A stretch of 40,918 bases of DNA from Bacteroidia bacterium (GCA_025996865.1 BNTV01000034.1:1-40918), one strand, 5' to 3'. Shown: positions 6,687 to 15,187, counted from the first letter of the stretch. The notes: generated from the sequence alone by a model not told the origin. Translations and numbers: made by a program.

Positions 6687-9359
6687 TTACCCCAATTTAA
6701 ACCGCATCACCACTTCGCCCGTTTCCTTATCAATCTCAATTTTCTGATTTTCCAACCCAATATCTTTCCCTGTGGACATTTTGAACAGACCGGCTAAGAA
6801 TTGCATTCCGCTATTCATCACTTGTTCTATTTCGGCGGATTTCTTTTCGGTTTCTGTTTGTTTTTCAACCTGTTCCGTCGGTGTGCTTTCCTGCGCAACG
6901 GCGCTGTCCGGTTTTTCGCGGTCATCTTCCGGCTCTTCAAACAACTCCAATTGTTTAATATCCGGAGAATCTTTAATATCTTTGGTTGCTGTTTCAATGA
7001 TTTGATTTTCAATCAAATCGCCTTTTTCCTGTTCTGAAAGCCTTTCCTGCTCCTTAATCATCGCTTCTATCTGCTGAATAAACTGCGAACGCCCTTTGCT
7101 GGAAAAATCGACGTAATTCGTTGTATTTTTATCCGAAAGAACACCGTCAAACAGGTTTTGTTTTACCAACAATCCGGCGGCAATATTTTGTTCTATTGAG
7201 AATCGGGTAATAAAATTGTAAATAGTCAGTTTGTGGCTCTTTTGCCCCAGGCGGTCGATGCGTCCGATGCGTTGATTTTTCTTGGCGGGATTCCAAGGAA
7301 GTTCAAAATTAATCAGAATATCAGCTACTTGCAAGTTCAAACCGGCGCCTCCGGCTTCGGTCGAAAGAAAAATTTTACATTCGGGCGTTGTTTCAAACTT
7401 GCGAATGAGTTCGCCGCGTAAATGGACGGGAATTTTCCCGTTCAATTCCACAAAACCAATATTATTTTCCCGCAAAAGTTGTCCTATCAACTTGTGTACT
7501 TTTACCCATTCCGAAAAAATAATAATCTTGCGGTTGGTATTTTGAATATCCAATTTCTCGAACAAAATATCGCGCAATTCTTCTAACTTGGGCGATTCAT
7601 TGGTTTCATCGTCAATCAGATAAGTTGAATCGCAGACCATTCGGGCGCTGTTGAGCAGTAAAGTCAGTTTTTGCAAATCGTAAGGCGTCAGGAATTTCTT
7701 ACGGATAATTTGAGAAATGCCTTGCATATAACCGGCATGATATTCGCTTTGCATGGGCGACAGTTTTACCGGAACATCTATTTGTTGAACAGCAGGCAAT
7801 TGACTCAAAACGGCGCTTTTTTCCCGGCGAATAAGAATGTGAGAAAGTTTTTCATTCAACGGATTTAAATCATAATAACCGTTGATTTTATTCGGTTTTT
7901 CGGGGTCGAAAAGGCAGTGTTGATAGGAAAATTCCCACAATGGCCCCAAGAAATACGGGTCTATCGTACTGATAATGGAGAAAATATCTATCAAACGGTT
8001 TTCAATCGGCGTACCGGTTATTACCAATATGTGCTTGTATTTCAAACGGTTGACCGAAGAAGCCGTTTTCGTTTCGTAATTCTTTATTTTTTGCGCTTCG
8101 TCCAAAATCAGGAAATCGAAATCCGCTTTGTTGATTGCTAAACTGTCGCGTAAAATCGTTTCGTAATTGATGATGAAAAAGAAATAATTATCGTCCTGAT
8201 ATTGCTTGGCGCGTTCTTCCGGCGTTCCGGAAAGTATCAAGGCTTTTTCGTCCGTAAATTTTTCGATTTCTTTTTTCCATTGCGATTTCAGGGTGGCGGG
8301 ACAGACGATTAATGTTTTGCGGAAACCGAAAACCTGTTTCTTTAAAGTTGCCGTAACAATGGCTTGAATGGTTTTCCCAAGTCCCATTTCATCGGCGATA
8401 ATCGCGGCTTTGCGGAAAAGGGCGAACTTCACGCCTTCCGTTTGGTAGGGGAAAAGTTGTGCGTGTGCGGATGAAAAATCGACTTCCTGTTTTTTCTGTA
8501 ATTCGTTCAGCATTAATCCCTCATAGCGGCGTTCCACTTTTTCTTTTACTTCCGGACGAATGCAAATCGTTTCATAATTCGTCGCTTCCTCAATAAACTG
8601 TAAAAACGTTTCCACCTCCGAATCTTCAATGCAGGTCGATTTTTTAAAGAACTTGGAAATCAGCAGTTTTTCGTCCAACGGCATTTCGCCTTCGTAATGC
8701 CACGATATTTTGTAGTCGTTCAGCGGGTCGCAATAAATTTCGATAAACGGATAAGTTTTATTTAAGCGGTTATACAACACCTTGTCTTCCTTTAATTTAC
8801 GAAACGCATACATAATGTGTTTCGTAGTTCCGAGTTTATTGAATCGGGAGTCGGAACTGTCGCTGTATCCGGTTTCGTTTTCAAAATCGCGGAGGAAAAT
8901 CTTGTAGCGAATGCCTTTTTCGTTGGTCAGGATATGGTCGCCGAAAACATTATCCGCCCATTTAATCCGGTAATCCGCTTTTTCGGCTTTCATCCACCGT
9001 TCGTTCAGCACCCGTTTAATCATTCCTTGACGGGAATATTTTTTGTGTTCCGTAATGTCTTTGGGTTGCAATTGTTTCAATTCCGTATCGTATTGAAGCA
9101 GACAAGAATATGTGTAGCGATTCCATCCGGTACGTTCGCCGTCACATTCGGGAACGATATGAAGGTTGTTGTCATCGTTATCAAAAATAAGAGAAACTTC
9201 CATCTGCTTGCCGTCGTCTATAACCATAAAGTCAATGGAAACAGCCGATTGCGATAAAATGGTGCAATCATTATTATTAAATAAAATTTCGCCATGAGCC
9301 AATTCGGCAGGGACTAACGATTTTTTTACGTCGTCAATTAGGGAAGCGATATTATTCAT
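6687..9359 (-). CDS. SNF2/RapA-type helicase-like ATPase
   Basis: An 890-residue SNF2-family translocase. An uncharacterised N-terminal region (1-300) precedes the two RecA-like lobes. Motif I is DEMGLGKT (323-330), motif II is LDEAQ (near 419-423), motif III is TGTPIEN (~448-454), and motif VI is the IGRIDRLGQ element in lobe 2. A charged, glutamate-rich tail (~780-850) and a short C-terminal segment follow. Such proteins use ATP to move along double-stranded DNA and remodel protein-DNA complexes; this one resembles RapA/HepA-like bacterial members. No methylase or nuclease neighbours are seen, so there is no evidence for a restriction or DISARM-type system. Its own promoter lies 38 nt upstream of the ATG. 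Confidence 0.88.
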   Translation of the reverse strand: MNNIASLIDDVKKSLVPAELAHGEILFNNNDCTILSQSAVSIDFMVIDDGKQMEVSLIFDNDDNNLHIVPECDGERTGWNRYTYSCLLQYDTELKQLQPKDITEHKKYSRQGMIKRVLNERWMKAEKADYRIKWADNVFGDHILTNEKGIRYKIFLRDFENETGYSDSSDSRFNKLGTTKHIMYAFRKLKEDKVLYNRLNKTYPFIEIYCDPLNDYKISWHYEGEMPLDEKLLISKFFKKSTCIEDSEVETFLQFIEEATNYETICIRPEVKEKVERRYEGLMLNELQKKQEVDFSSAHAQLFPYQTEGVKFALFRKAAIIADEMGLGKTIQAIVTATLKKQVFGFRKTLIVCPATLKSQWKKEIEKFTDEKALILSGTPEERAKQYQDDNYFFFIINYETILRDSLAINKADFDFLILDEAQKIKNYETKTASSVNRLKYKHILVITGTPIENRLIDIFSIISTIDPYFLGPLWEFSYQHCLFDPEKPNKINGYYDLNPLNEKLSHILIRREKSAVLSQLPAVQQIDVPVKLSPMQSEYHAGYMQGISQIIRKKFLTPYDLQKLTLLLNSARMVCDSTYLIDDETNESPKLEELRDILFEKLDIQNTNRKIIIFSEWVKVHKLIGQLLRENNIGFVELNGKIPVHLRGELIRKFETTPECKIFLSTEAGGAGLNLQVADILINFELPWNPAKKNQRIGRIDRLGQKSHKLTIYNFITRFSIEQNIAAGLLVKQNLFDGVLSDKNTTNYVDFSSKGRSQFIQQIEAMIKEQERLSEQEKGDLIENQIIETATKDIKDSPDIKQLELFEEPEDDREKPDSAVAQESTPTEQVEKQTETEKKSAEIEQVMNSGMQFLAGLFKMSTGKDIGLENQKIEIDKETGEVVMRFKLG

Positions 9360-9396
9360 TGTGAATTATTGTTTAGTCGTTTTTAATTTTTAGGTG

Positions 9397-9404
9397 CAAA
9401 AGTA
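9397..9404 (-). promoter_or_regulatory. Promoter -7 box (TACTTTTG) of the SNF2 gene
   Basis: Minus-strand TACTTTTG followed by a ~30-nt AT-rich leader to the ATG at 9359. It makes the SNF2 gene independent of the DEAD-box gene upstream. Confidence 0.5.
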
Positions 9405-9459
9405 TGCTTTTTCTGATGACAAACAAAGAGATATGTGAATTTTCCGTTCAAATTCTCCA

Positions 9460-10701
9460 TCATTTTTTCTTGTTCATGCTTGGTTTCCGCTTCCAATTGC
9501 GCCCTTTTCCTCTAAACACTCGTTTATCTTCTTGAGGCTCAAACGCTTTAGGGTTATATTTCGGTCCTTCGCCGATTTCAGGGGATAGGGGAATTTTATA
9601 GATTGTCCGTTCAAGGAATTGTTCGATGCGATAGAATTTGCCTTGTTCGCGTTCGGATACGAAAGTGACTGCCAGACCATCTGCGCCGGCGCGGGCGGTA
9701 CGACCGATGCGGTGGATATAATCTTCGGCATCGTGCGGCACATCGTAGTTGAGTACCATCCCGATATCCTCAATGTCAATGCCTCTGGAGACAATATCCG
9801 TGGCGACAAGGATAGAGATTTTGCCGTTTTTGAAATCCAGCAGCACCTGTTCCCGCTCGGATTGTTCAAGGTCGGAGTGCATTGCCGCTACGCTGAATTT
9901 CATCATTTTCAGCGTATGCGCGAGGTCTTTCACTTTGAGTTTAGAGGAAGAAAAGATGATATTTTTCGATTTTACCGGTGTCCTGAACAATTCCCGAATC
10001 AGCGCCATTTTTTGTTCTTCACGGCAGATATAGGCAGCTTGCATAATCGCATCATTCGGTTTGGAAACGGCGATTTTTATTACCTCGGGATGGTGCAAAA
10101 TCTGTTTGGCGAGCTGCTGAATTTTTGGCGGCATCGTGGCCGAAAACAGAATGGTTTGCCTTTTTTCGGGCAATTTTTTAACGACCTTCATGATGTCGTC
10201 GAAAAAACCCATATCCAACATCCGGTCTGCTTCGTCCAGAATGAAATACTGAACGTCCGACAAGTCAATAGGATGCATATCCAGCAAGGTAATCAGTCGC
10301 CCGGGCGTAGCCACAATGATGTCCACCCCGTTCAGCAAGCCATTTTTCTGAATATCCCACGTCATTCCGTCTCCTCCGCCATAAACGGCAAGGGTCGAGA
10401 CCGGCACAAAATAGGAAAATCCCTCAAATTGCCTGTCAATTTGCTGGGCGAGTTCGCGGGTGGGCGACATGATAATGGCGTTCACAGACTTGTCCGAATG
10501 TTTCACCGTCATCAATTTATGCAGCAACGGCAAAATGTACGCCGCCGTCTTGCCTGTACCTGTCTGTGCACACGCAATCAAGTCTTTTCCCTCCATAATG
10601 ATGGGAATGGTCTGCTCCTGAATAGGAGTTGTTTCCTTAAAATTCATGGCGTCAACGCCCATGAGCACCGACTCGTCCAAGTTCAATTCATCAAATCGCA
10701 T
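9460..10701 (-). CDS. DEAD-box ATP-dependent RNA helicase (RhlE-like)
   Basis: A 413-residue DEAD-box helicase. Q-motif region FKETTPIQEQTIP (~21-33), motif I AQTGTGKT (45-52), motif Ib TPGRL, motif II LDEAD followed by RMLDMGF, motif III SAT, and motif VI HRIGRTARAG are all present. The C-terminal tail is basic (GKGRNWKRKPSMNKKK). The short basic tail and MLDMGF context fit RhlE-type helicases, which unwind structured RNA in ribosome assembly or mRNA decay. It follows the ABC-F gene in the same direction, separated by a palindromic repeat, and may be co-transcribed with it. Confidence 0.93.
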   Translation of the reverse strand: MRFDELNLDESVLMGVDAMNFKETTPIQEQTIPIIMEGKDLIACAQTGTGKTAAYILPLLHKLMTVKHSDKSVNAIIMSPTRELAQQIDRQFEGFSYFVPVSTLAVYGGGDGMTWDIQKNGLLNGVDIIVATPGRLITLLDMHPIDLSDVQYFILDEADRMLDMGFFDDIMKVVKKLPEKRQTILFSATMPPKIQQLAKQILHHPEVIKIAVSKPNDAIMQAAYICREEQKMALIRELFRTPVKSKNIIFSSSKLKVKDLAHTLKMMKFSVAAMHSDLEQSEREQVLLDFKNGKISILVATDIVSRGIDIEDIGMVLNYDVPHDAEDYIHRIGRTARAGADGLAVTFVSEREQGKFYRIEQFLERTIYKIPLSPEIGEGPKYNPKAFEPQEDKRVFRGKGRNWKRKPSMNKKK

Positions 10702-10718
10702 AATCGTTTATTATTATT

Positions 10719-10804
10719 ACCCCTAAATCCCCTCAAGGGGACTTTGCTGTAGCATAACTTGCACAATTGCAGACACTAAAGCCCCCTTGAGGGGGTTGGG
10801 GGTA
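10719..10804. repeat. Palindromic intergenic repeat, copy 1
   Basis: An imperfect 86-nt inverted repeat. The left arm is acccctaaatcccctcaagg and the right arm is the complement-like cccttgagggggttgggggt, each arm also being a small hairpin. It ends 1 nt from the stop codon of the ABC-F gene, between it and the DEAD-box gene. A second copy sharing gcagacactaaagcccccttnagggggttgggg (split here by one variable base) is at 26833-26916. Confidence 0.85.
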
Positions 10805-10805
10805 T

Positions 10806-12437
10806 TTATTTTTCCAGTTCCCTCAAACTCTCCATTTTTTTCTTCTGCAAAAACCCGTAAATATCCTCCAAATGTTCCGTCACTTTCCGATTCCCAAATT
10901 CATAGACTTTCGTAACCAATCCATCCAAGAAATCGCGGTCGTGAGAAACCACAATCAGCGTGCCGTCAAAATCATTCAAGGCGTTTTTAAGAATGTCTTT
11001 CGTCTTCATATCCAAGTGGTTGGTAGGCTCATCAAGAATTAATAGATTGACCGGTTCGAGTAATAATTTAATCATCGCCAAACGGGTTCTTTCACCACCG
11101 GAAAGCACTTTTACTTTCTTTTCCGAATCTTCTTTCCCAAACATAAAAGCGCCCAAAATATCTCTGATTTTAGTGCGGATATCGCCCACCGCAATATCGT
11201 CGATTGTTTGAAAAACCGTGAGATTTTCATCTAACAAAGACGCTTGATTTTGAGCAAAATAACCAATCTGAACGTTGTGTCCGATGGTCAAAGTACCTTC
11301 ATGTTCAATCTCTTTCATGATACACTTGACCAAAGTCGATTTTCCTTCGCCGTTTTTGCCGACAAAAGCGATTTTATTGCCGCGTTCGATGGTCAGGTTG
11401 GCATTTCTGAAAACGGCATGGTCGCCGTAAGATTTGGATACATTTTCAAGAATGACCGGATAGTTGCCGGAACGGGGCGAGGGCGGGAATTTCAAACGCA
11501 AAGCCGAAGTATCTTCCTCATCGACTTCCACCAATTCCAATTTTTCCAACATTTTCACGCGCGATTGCACTTGCAGGGTTTTAGAATAAGTGCCTTTGAA
11601 ACGTTCGATAAATTCTGTCGTTTCCGCAATCATTTTCTGTTGGTCGTCGAACTGTTTTTTTTGTTGTTCGCGGCGTTCTTTCCTAAGTTCCAAGTATTTG
11701 GAATAATTGACTTTATAATCGTAAATCCGTCCCATCGTTACCTCGATGGTGCGAGTGGTGATGTTATCGACAAACGCGCGGTCGTGCGAAATGACAACAA
11801 CCGCCTTGGCGCTGTTAATCAAGAAATCTTCCAGCCATTGGATGGAATCAATGTCCAAATGATTGGTCGGCTCGTCTAATAGCAATACATCCGGTTTTTT
11901 AAGCAAAATCTTTGCCAACTCAATCCGCATCCGCCAGCCGCCGCTGAAATTGCTTGTTTGTTGTTGAAAATCTTCCCGTTTGAATCCGAGACCCAACAAT
12001 ATTTTTTCTACATCCGCCTCATAATTCGTTGCATCAATGGAATAGAATTTTTCGCTCAAAGTAGAAAATTTCTCTATTAATTCAGAATAACTATCTGATT
12101 CATAGTCCGTCCTTGTTTCCAATTCTTTGTTGAGCGCTTCTATTTCTTTTTCCATCTCAAAAAGATGCGAAAAAGCCATGGACGCCTCTTCAAAAACCGT
12201 TCGTCCGTCTTCCGTCATCAGATGTTGGGGGAGATAGGCGATGACCGCATCTTTTGGGGCGGAAACTTTTCCTTTACTTGGCGTTCGCGTACCGGCTAAA
12301 ATCTTGAGTAAGGTCGATTTACCCGCGCCGTTTTTGCCCATCAAGGCGATTCTGTCCTTCTCGTTAATTACGAACGAAACATCTGCAAAGAGTGTTGTGC
12401 CCCCAAATTCGACAGTAAGTCCGTCTGCTGAAATCAT
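10806..12437 (-). CDS. ABC-F family ATPase
   Basis: About 543 residues, two ABC ATPase domains in one chain and no membrane segments, the ABC-F layout. Domain 1: Walker A GKNGAGKST (~38-46), signature FSGGWRMR, Walker B LLLDEPTNHLD. Then the arginine/lysine-rich linker (~235-310), then domain 2: Walker A GKNGEGKST, signature LSGGERTR, Walker B LLILDEPTNHLD. Such proteins act on ribosomes (translation factor or antibiotic-protection type). Start: a start at 12470 would add 11 residues, but a TATCTTTG promoter box lies at 12465-12458, inside that extension. The ATG at 12437 (MISADGLTVEF) is therefore chosen. Confidence 0.93.
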   Translation of the reverse strand: MISADGLTVEFGGTTLFADVSFVINEKDRIALMGKNGAGKSTLLKILAGTRTPSKGKVSAPKDAVIAYLPQHLMTEDGRTVFEEASMAFSHLFEMEKEIEALNKELETRTDYESDSYSELIEKFSTLSEKFYSIDATNYEADVEKILLGLGFKREDFQQQTSNFSGGWRMRIELAKILLKKPDVLLLDEPTNHLDIDSIQWLEDFLINSAKAVVVISHDRAFVDNITTRTIEVTMGRIYDYKVNYSKYLELRKERREQQKKQFDDQQKMIAETTEFIERFKGTYSKTLQVQSRVKMLEKLELVEVDEEDTSALRLKFPPSPRSGNYPVILENVSKSYGDHAVFRNANLTIERGNKIAFVGKNGEGKSTLVKCIMKEIEHEGTLTIGHNVQIGYFAQNQASLLDENLTVFQTIDDIAVGDIRTKIRDILGAFMFGKEDSEKKVKVLSGGERTRLAMIKLLLEPVNLLILDEPTNHLDMKTKDILKNALNDFDGTLIVVSHDRDFLDGLVTKVYEFGNRKVTEHLEDIYGFLQKKKMESLRELEK

Positions 12438-12457
12438 ATTTTTTTGAATTAAGGGTG

Positions 12458-12465
12458 CAAAGATA
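12458..12465 (-). promoter_or_regulatory. Promoter -7 box (TATCTTTG) of the ABC-F gene
   Basis: Minus-strand TATCTTTG, 20 nt upstream of the chosen ATG. It decides the start of the ABC-F gene. Confidence 0.6.
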
Positions 12466-12591
12466 ACCACATTTAAACGAATTTACCCACTAAGCGTTGA
12501 ACAATTTTGTTCATTAGAAGTAATTTTTATTTTTCAATCCGCTGAAAAACAAAAAAATGTATGCAAGAGTATTGCCCGGTTCAGTAGCAAG

Positions 12592-12700
12592 CTAAAAGCC
12601 GAATTTTCCATTACTCAGGCTGTCCCTTATTTTATGGAGCTCCTTTTGCGCCTCTTCCAACTTGCGGAGCGACCGTATTGTACATTTTCCATATCCTTTT
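12592..12700 (-). pseudogene. Possible small coiled-coil ORF remnant
   Basis: Downstream of the 67-residue gene, one minus-strand frame reads RSLRKLEEAQKELHKIRDSL followed by SNGKFGF and a stop at 12592. The segment looks coding (heptad-like, charged) but has no start codon in frame; a plausible ATG (MENVQYGRS) is in another frame. It may be a frameshifted small gene or chance. Low confidence. Confidence 0.25.
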
Positions 12701-12708
12701 CTGTTTTG

Positions 12709-12912
12709 TTATGGATGCTCTTTGTGATACTTGTCAGCCTGGTCGATGATTTCGTCAAGATTCATGCCTGCAAACAAATTCTCTTTCCGCCATTCGGTAT
12801 AATCGAAAGGTTCCCTTAAAAGCAATGCCACAAAACGTTCGGCATCCAGTATTCCCAATTCGTTGTTGAGACATCTTATGCCTTTGTCCAACAATGCTGC
12901 GCTATTTGTCAT
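12709..12912 (-). CDS. Small protein partnered with PIN-domain gene (antitoxin candidate)
   Basis: A 67-residue protein starting with ATG at 12912 inside the PIN gene's stop (ATGA, 4-nt overlap). It is acidic and helical (LLDKGIRCLNNELGILDAER, then MNLDEIIDQADKYHKE). I do not recognise a named family and see no DNA-binding motif. The tight overlap with a PIN-domain gene suggests a functional pair, with the order reversed compared with ordinary VapBC (toxin first). Antitoxin role is inference from position. Confidence 0.6.
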   Translation of the reverse strand: MTNSAALLDKGIRCLNNELGILDAERFVALLLREPFDYTEWRKENLFAGMNLDEIIDQADKYHKEHP

Positions 12913-13343
12913 ATTTCAATGCTGTTGATAAATTCTACCGGATTGCAAATGACAATGCGTTTGTCCCGGTATTTCAACAAACGCTTGTCCACTGTTATGA
13001 AGTATTCGCAGTTTCCGGCTATTGCGCAAGCCACGTGAGCGGCGTCGGCTTCCTTAATGCCTGTTGCCATAATTTCTCTTGCGACAGTCCTTATATCTTG
13101 TGACATCTCGATAAAAAACGAACTTAATTTTTCCCACTGTGCGATGGCTTTCCTTTTTCCGCTGAAAATGTTGCGGCTATTTTCAAACTTCAGGATAAAG
13201 GACCATACAAGTTCAACCCTATTTTCAATAACTAACCCCTGAATATGGAGTTTTGCCAGCGTTTCTATGGAAATGCCTAATTGTGTCTGGTCGTCGTAAG
13301 GACGGTTAAAACAACAGTTATCCAGATATATGCGATACTTCAT
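12909..13343 (-). CDS. PIN-domain protein (VapC-like ribonuclease)
   Basis: A 144-residue protein of the type beginning IYLDNCCFNRPYDDQ. The PIN acidic residues can be placed at D8, about E54, D100 (KEADAAHVA) and D119 (FITVDKRLL), the usual quartet that binds metal for RNA cleavage. The length is within the range for PIN toxins. It has its own promoter (-7 box at 13371-13364) and overlaps the following small gene by 4 nt. A toxin role is likely but the partner family is not standard. Confidence 0.82.
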   Translation of the reverse strand: MKYRIYLDNCCFNRPYDDQTQLGISIETLAKLHIQGLVIENRVELVWSFILKFENSRNIFSGKRKAIAQWEKLSSFFIEMSQDIRTVAREIMATGIKEADAAHVACAIAGNCEYFITVDKRLLKYRDKRIVICNPVEFINSIEI

Positions 13344-13363
13344 TATCTTTTGAATTACGATGA

Positions 13364-13371
13364 CAAAGATA
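13364..13371 (-). promoter_or_regulatory. Promoter -7 box (TATCTTTG) of the PIN-domain pair
   Basis: Minus-strand TATCTTTG about 20 nt upstream of the PIN gene ATG. Confidence 0.55.
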
Positions 13372-13471
13372 CGATATTCCTTTCAGACAGCCAAATTCAG
13401 CTCTGTAATCGCGTGTAAACCAATATGTCAAGGAGCGCTTCAAATTTCCATGCGCATGGAAACCATGGGTT

Positions 13472-13640
13472 TTATTGCTTCACGATTTTTACTCCTTCCG
13501 AGGCATTCCCGCCTTCAACAAGCCACAGGATATATATTCCTTGCCTGCTTTCGGAATGGCGATAAGTTTCGCCTGCCCGCTGTATTGAGCCGAAGTGTTT
13601 GCCGGTGTGGAAGTGATAATACTGCCGCTGCTTAAAAAGG
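13472..13640 (-). pseudogene. Remnant resembling a type IX secretion C-terminal sorting domain
   Basis: The minus strand ends with GIYILWLVEGGNASEGVKIVKQ and a stop, the usual end of a type A sorting domain (G-[IV]-Y-[IL]...KIV). The likely preceding part, SAQYSGQAKLIAIPKAGK, is in the neighbouring frame; one missing base near 13550 would join them. No secreted protein precedes it, since the barrel gene's end lies directly upstream. I read it as the tail of a deleted secreted protein. It is a hint that the lineage has, or had, type IX secretion. Confidence 0.5.
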
Positions 13641-14132
13641 AAAAAACAACCCAACATTAAAAAGCAAAGCCACATCAGTATCCGCATATTTCGTTTCTAA
13701 AATTTTCGGACCTTTGCTTACAATATAGCCCAAACCGATGCCTGCTTGAAAAATCTTTTTAGCACGAAATGTAAAAAGTGGAGCTACGTAAGAAGAATAA
13801 TGATTTTCACCCCATCCTTGTTGCCAATACATCAAAGAAATAAAGGAAGAATTGATTTTTTCCTGAAAATGATAATTCAATCCTGCTCCAAAAGAACTGA
13901 TGCCCGCACCTGCTTGAATACCAACCCGTTTTGCGGGCATAAATTCAAGGTCAAATCCGATAAGACTTCCGCCGCCCATTAATAAACCTACGTTAATGGC
14001 CGTATTTTTGCGTTCCGAAAAATCTATGGAACTCGCTGTCTTGTTCGGAGAATCTGCATAAACGGTGTCAACTTGCGCTAATGCTACGTTTGTGAATAAC
14101 AAGAAGCATATAAACATTCCAATTTTATTCAT
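13632..14132 (-). CDS. Small outer-membrane beta-barrel protein, unknown function
   Basis: A 166-residue protein with a signal peptide (MNKIGMFICFLLFTNVALAQ, cut near residue 20). The rest is glycine- and aromatic-rich with alternating strands (INVGLLMGGGSLIGFDLEF, IFQAGIGLGYIVS) and ends LLFNVGLFFPF. A C-terminal phenylalanine is typical of outer-membrane barrels recognised by BAM. It follows the lipoprotein gene by 20 nt, probably one operon. No specific family recognised. Confidence 0.7.
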   Translation of the reverse strand: MNKIGMFICFLLFTNVALAQVDTVYADSPNKTASSIDFSERKNTAINVGLLMGGGSLIGFDLEFMPAKRVGIQAGAGISSFGAGLNYHFQEKINSSFISLMYWQQGWGENHYSSYVAPLFTFRAKKIFQAGIGLGYIVSKGPKILETKYADTDVALLFNVGLFFPF

Positions 14133-14152
14133 AATATAATATTGTTTTTTGA

Positions 14153-14902
14153 TTATTTCCCCTTTTTATTTTTTGAATTTTCTATTTTTTCGAATTCAAC
14201 TTTACCTGTCTGGTTATTAACCAAAGTTAATTTCGGGTGTCCGACAAAAAATCCCATATTCATGCTGCAACGAATGTAGTACCGTTTCCCGTGTTGAATA
14301 TCCATTTTCAATTCGGATTTGCTTTCCGTTTTTGCCCAAAGAGTTATCAAACCTTCGTTTTTTACAGCAACCGTTTTATACGAATTATTGCCCATTTCTG
14401 CAATTACTTCATCTCCCAAATGGATATCATAACCGATTAAAGCTCCTGCTCCTGAAGGACGATAAAGGTGCAACAACGCATAATCAGCGCCTACTAATGC
14501 GCTATCAATCTCACTATCTGCACTTTGAATATAATTATCCAAACTGTCAATTTTCAAAATATTTGCCGTAATCCGGTGGCAGGAACTCCAAATATCAGGA
14601 GTAGAGTGTTTCGTGATTTTAACCGCGTTTCCCCCTGCTTTCCGCGCTGCATTTTGTGCTTCGGAAATTACAGTTTCGTAATCACAGTTTGTAGAAAAAC
14701 CCGAATCGCCGATTTTGATACTGCCGAGAATCTCTGCCGGTTGCGGTGCCTCCATTTTTTCGTCAAACACAACAACTGTTGCACTTGCATCGAGCGGTGC
14801 ATAATTTTTAGCCAAATTCTGAGTTATTTTTGGAGAACAAGAAATAAGGCTTGTCATAACGAACACAACTGCACTAATCAGTGTAAATAATCTGGTTTTC
14901 AT
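14153..14902 (-). CDS. Lipoprotein with a DUF2846-like C-terminal half
   Basis: A 249-residue lipoprotein; the lipobox MTSLISC places the lipidated cysteine at 22. Residues ~40-120 form a small domain with paired cysteines (STNCDYETVISEAQ, WSSCHRITANIL) resembling the short alpha/beta heavy-metal-like or YbjQ-type domains seen in Gram-negative lipoproteins. Residues ~140-245 (YALLHLYRPSGAGALIGYDI onward) resemble DUF2846. Function is not known. It is the first gene of a two-gene unit with the small barrel protein. Confidence 0.7.
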   Translation of the reverse strand: MKTRLFTLISAVVFVMTSLISCSPKITQNLAKNYAPLDASATVVVFDEKMEAPQPAEILGSIKIGDSGFSTNCDYETVISEAQNAARKAGGNAVKITKHSTPDIWSSCHRITANILKIDSLDNYIQSADSEIDSALVGADYALLHLYRPSGAGALIGYDIHLGDEVIAEMGNNSYKTVAVKNEGLITLWAKTESKSELKMDIQHGKRYYIRCSMNMGFFVGHPKLTLVNNQTGKVEFEKIENSKNKKGK

Positions 14903-14943
14903 TTTTATACAGTACTTTAAAATTTCGCATATAATTCAAGTCG

Positions 14944-14951
14944 CAAATATA
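14944..14951 (-). promoter_or_regulatory. Promoter -7 box (TATATTTG) of the lipoprotein gene
   Basis: Minus-strand TATATTTG about 42 nt upstream of the lipoprotein ATG, back to back with the trp promoter. Confidence 0.45.
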
Positions 14952-14973
14952 ATAAAATTTTTGACAAAAACAC

Positions 14974-15004
14974 TTGCAAATTTAAAAAAAACACTTTACC
15001 TTCG
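14974..15004 (+). promoter_or_regulatory. trp operon promoter
   Basis: TTG at 14974-14976, a 20-nt spacer, then TACCTTCG at 14997-15004 (one base off TAnnTTTG). Transcription would start about 20 nt before the leader peptide ATG. Confidence 0.65.
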
Positions 15005-15031
15005 CAGCATCTTTTTAAAAATAAAAATAAA

Positions 15032-15088
15032 ATGTTTCAGTTAGTTAATACATATTGGTGGTGGCGCTTATTCTTTCCCCAAGAGTGA
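15032..15088 (+). CDS. trpL: trp operon leader peptide
   Basis: An 18-codon ORF, MFQLVNTYWWWRLFFPQE, with three consecutive tryptophan codons (15056-15064). It starts about 20 nt after the predicted transcription start and ends 32 nt before a strong terminator hairpin that precedes trpE. This is the classic layout of ribosome-mediated attenuation: ribosomes stalling at the Trp codons when charged tRNA-Trp is scarce would favour read-through. The Trp run and the position make chance very unlikely. Confidence 0.88.
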   Translation: MFQLVNTYWWWRLFFPQE

Positions 15089-15120
15089 GTCAATCCCGAT
15101 ATGCCTGTTGAACTGATATA

Positions 15121-15155
15121 AAAAGGCTTGTTGTAACTCACAACAAGCCTTTTTA
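15121..15155 (+). terminator. trp attenuator (rho-independent)
   Basis: A perfect 14-bp stem, aaaaggcttgttgt / acaacaagcctttt, with loop aactc and a trailing T-run, 33 nt before trpE. It lies between trpL and trpE. An antiterminator is not obvious; the best partner I see for the 5' arm is GCCTgTT at 15103-15109, pairing with 15121-15127 with one mismatch. Confidence 0.88.
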
Positions 15156-15187
15156 TATATAAAGCAAAAATTATTAATATTATAATT

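Noticed and set aside
6687..9359. SNF2 gene as part of a DISARM- or restriction-type defence system
   Set aside because: No methylase, nuclease or other defence partner lies beside it; neighbours are a DEAD-box helicase and a decayed hipA.
10719..10804. Reading the stop-adjacent palindrome as a rho-independent terminator
   Set aside because: There is no T-run after the stem, and a near copy occurs at 26833-26916, so it is better described as a repeat.
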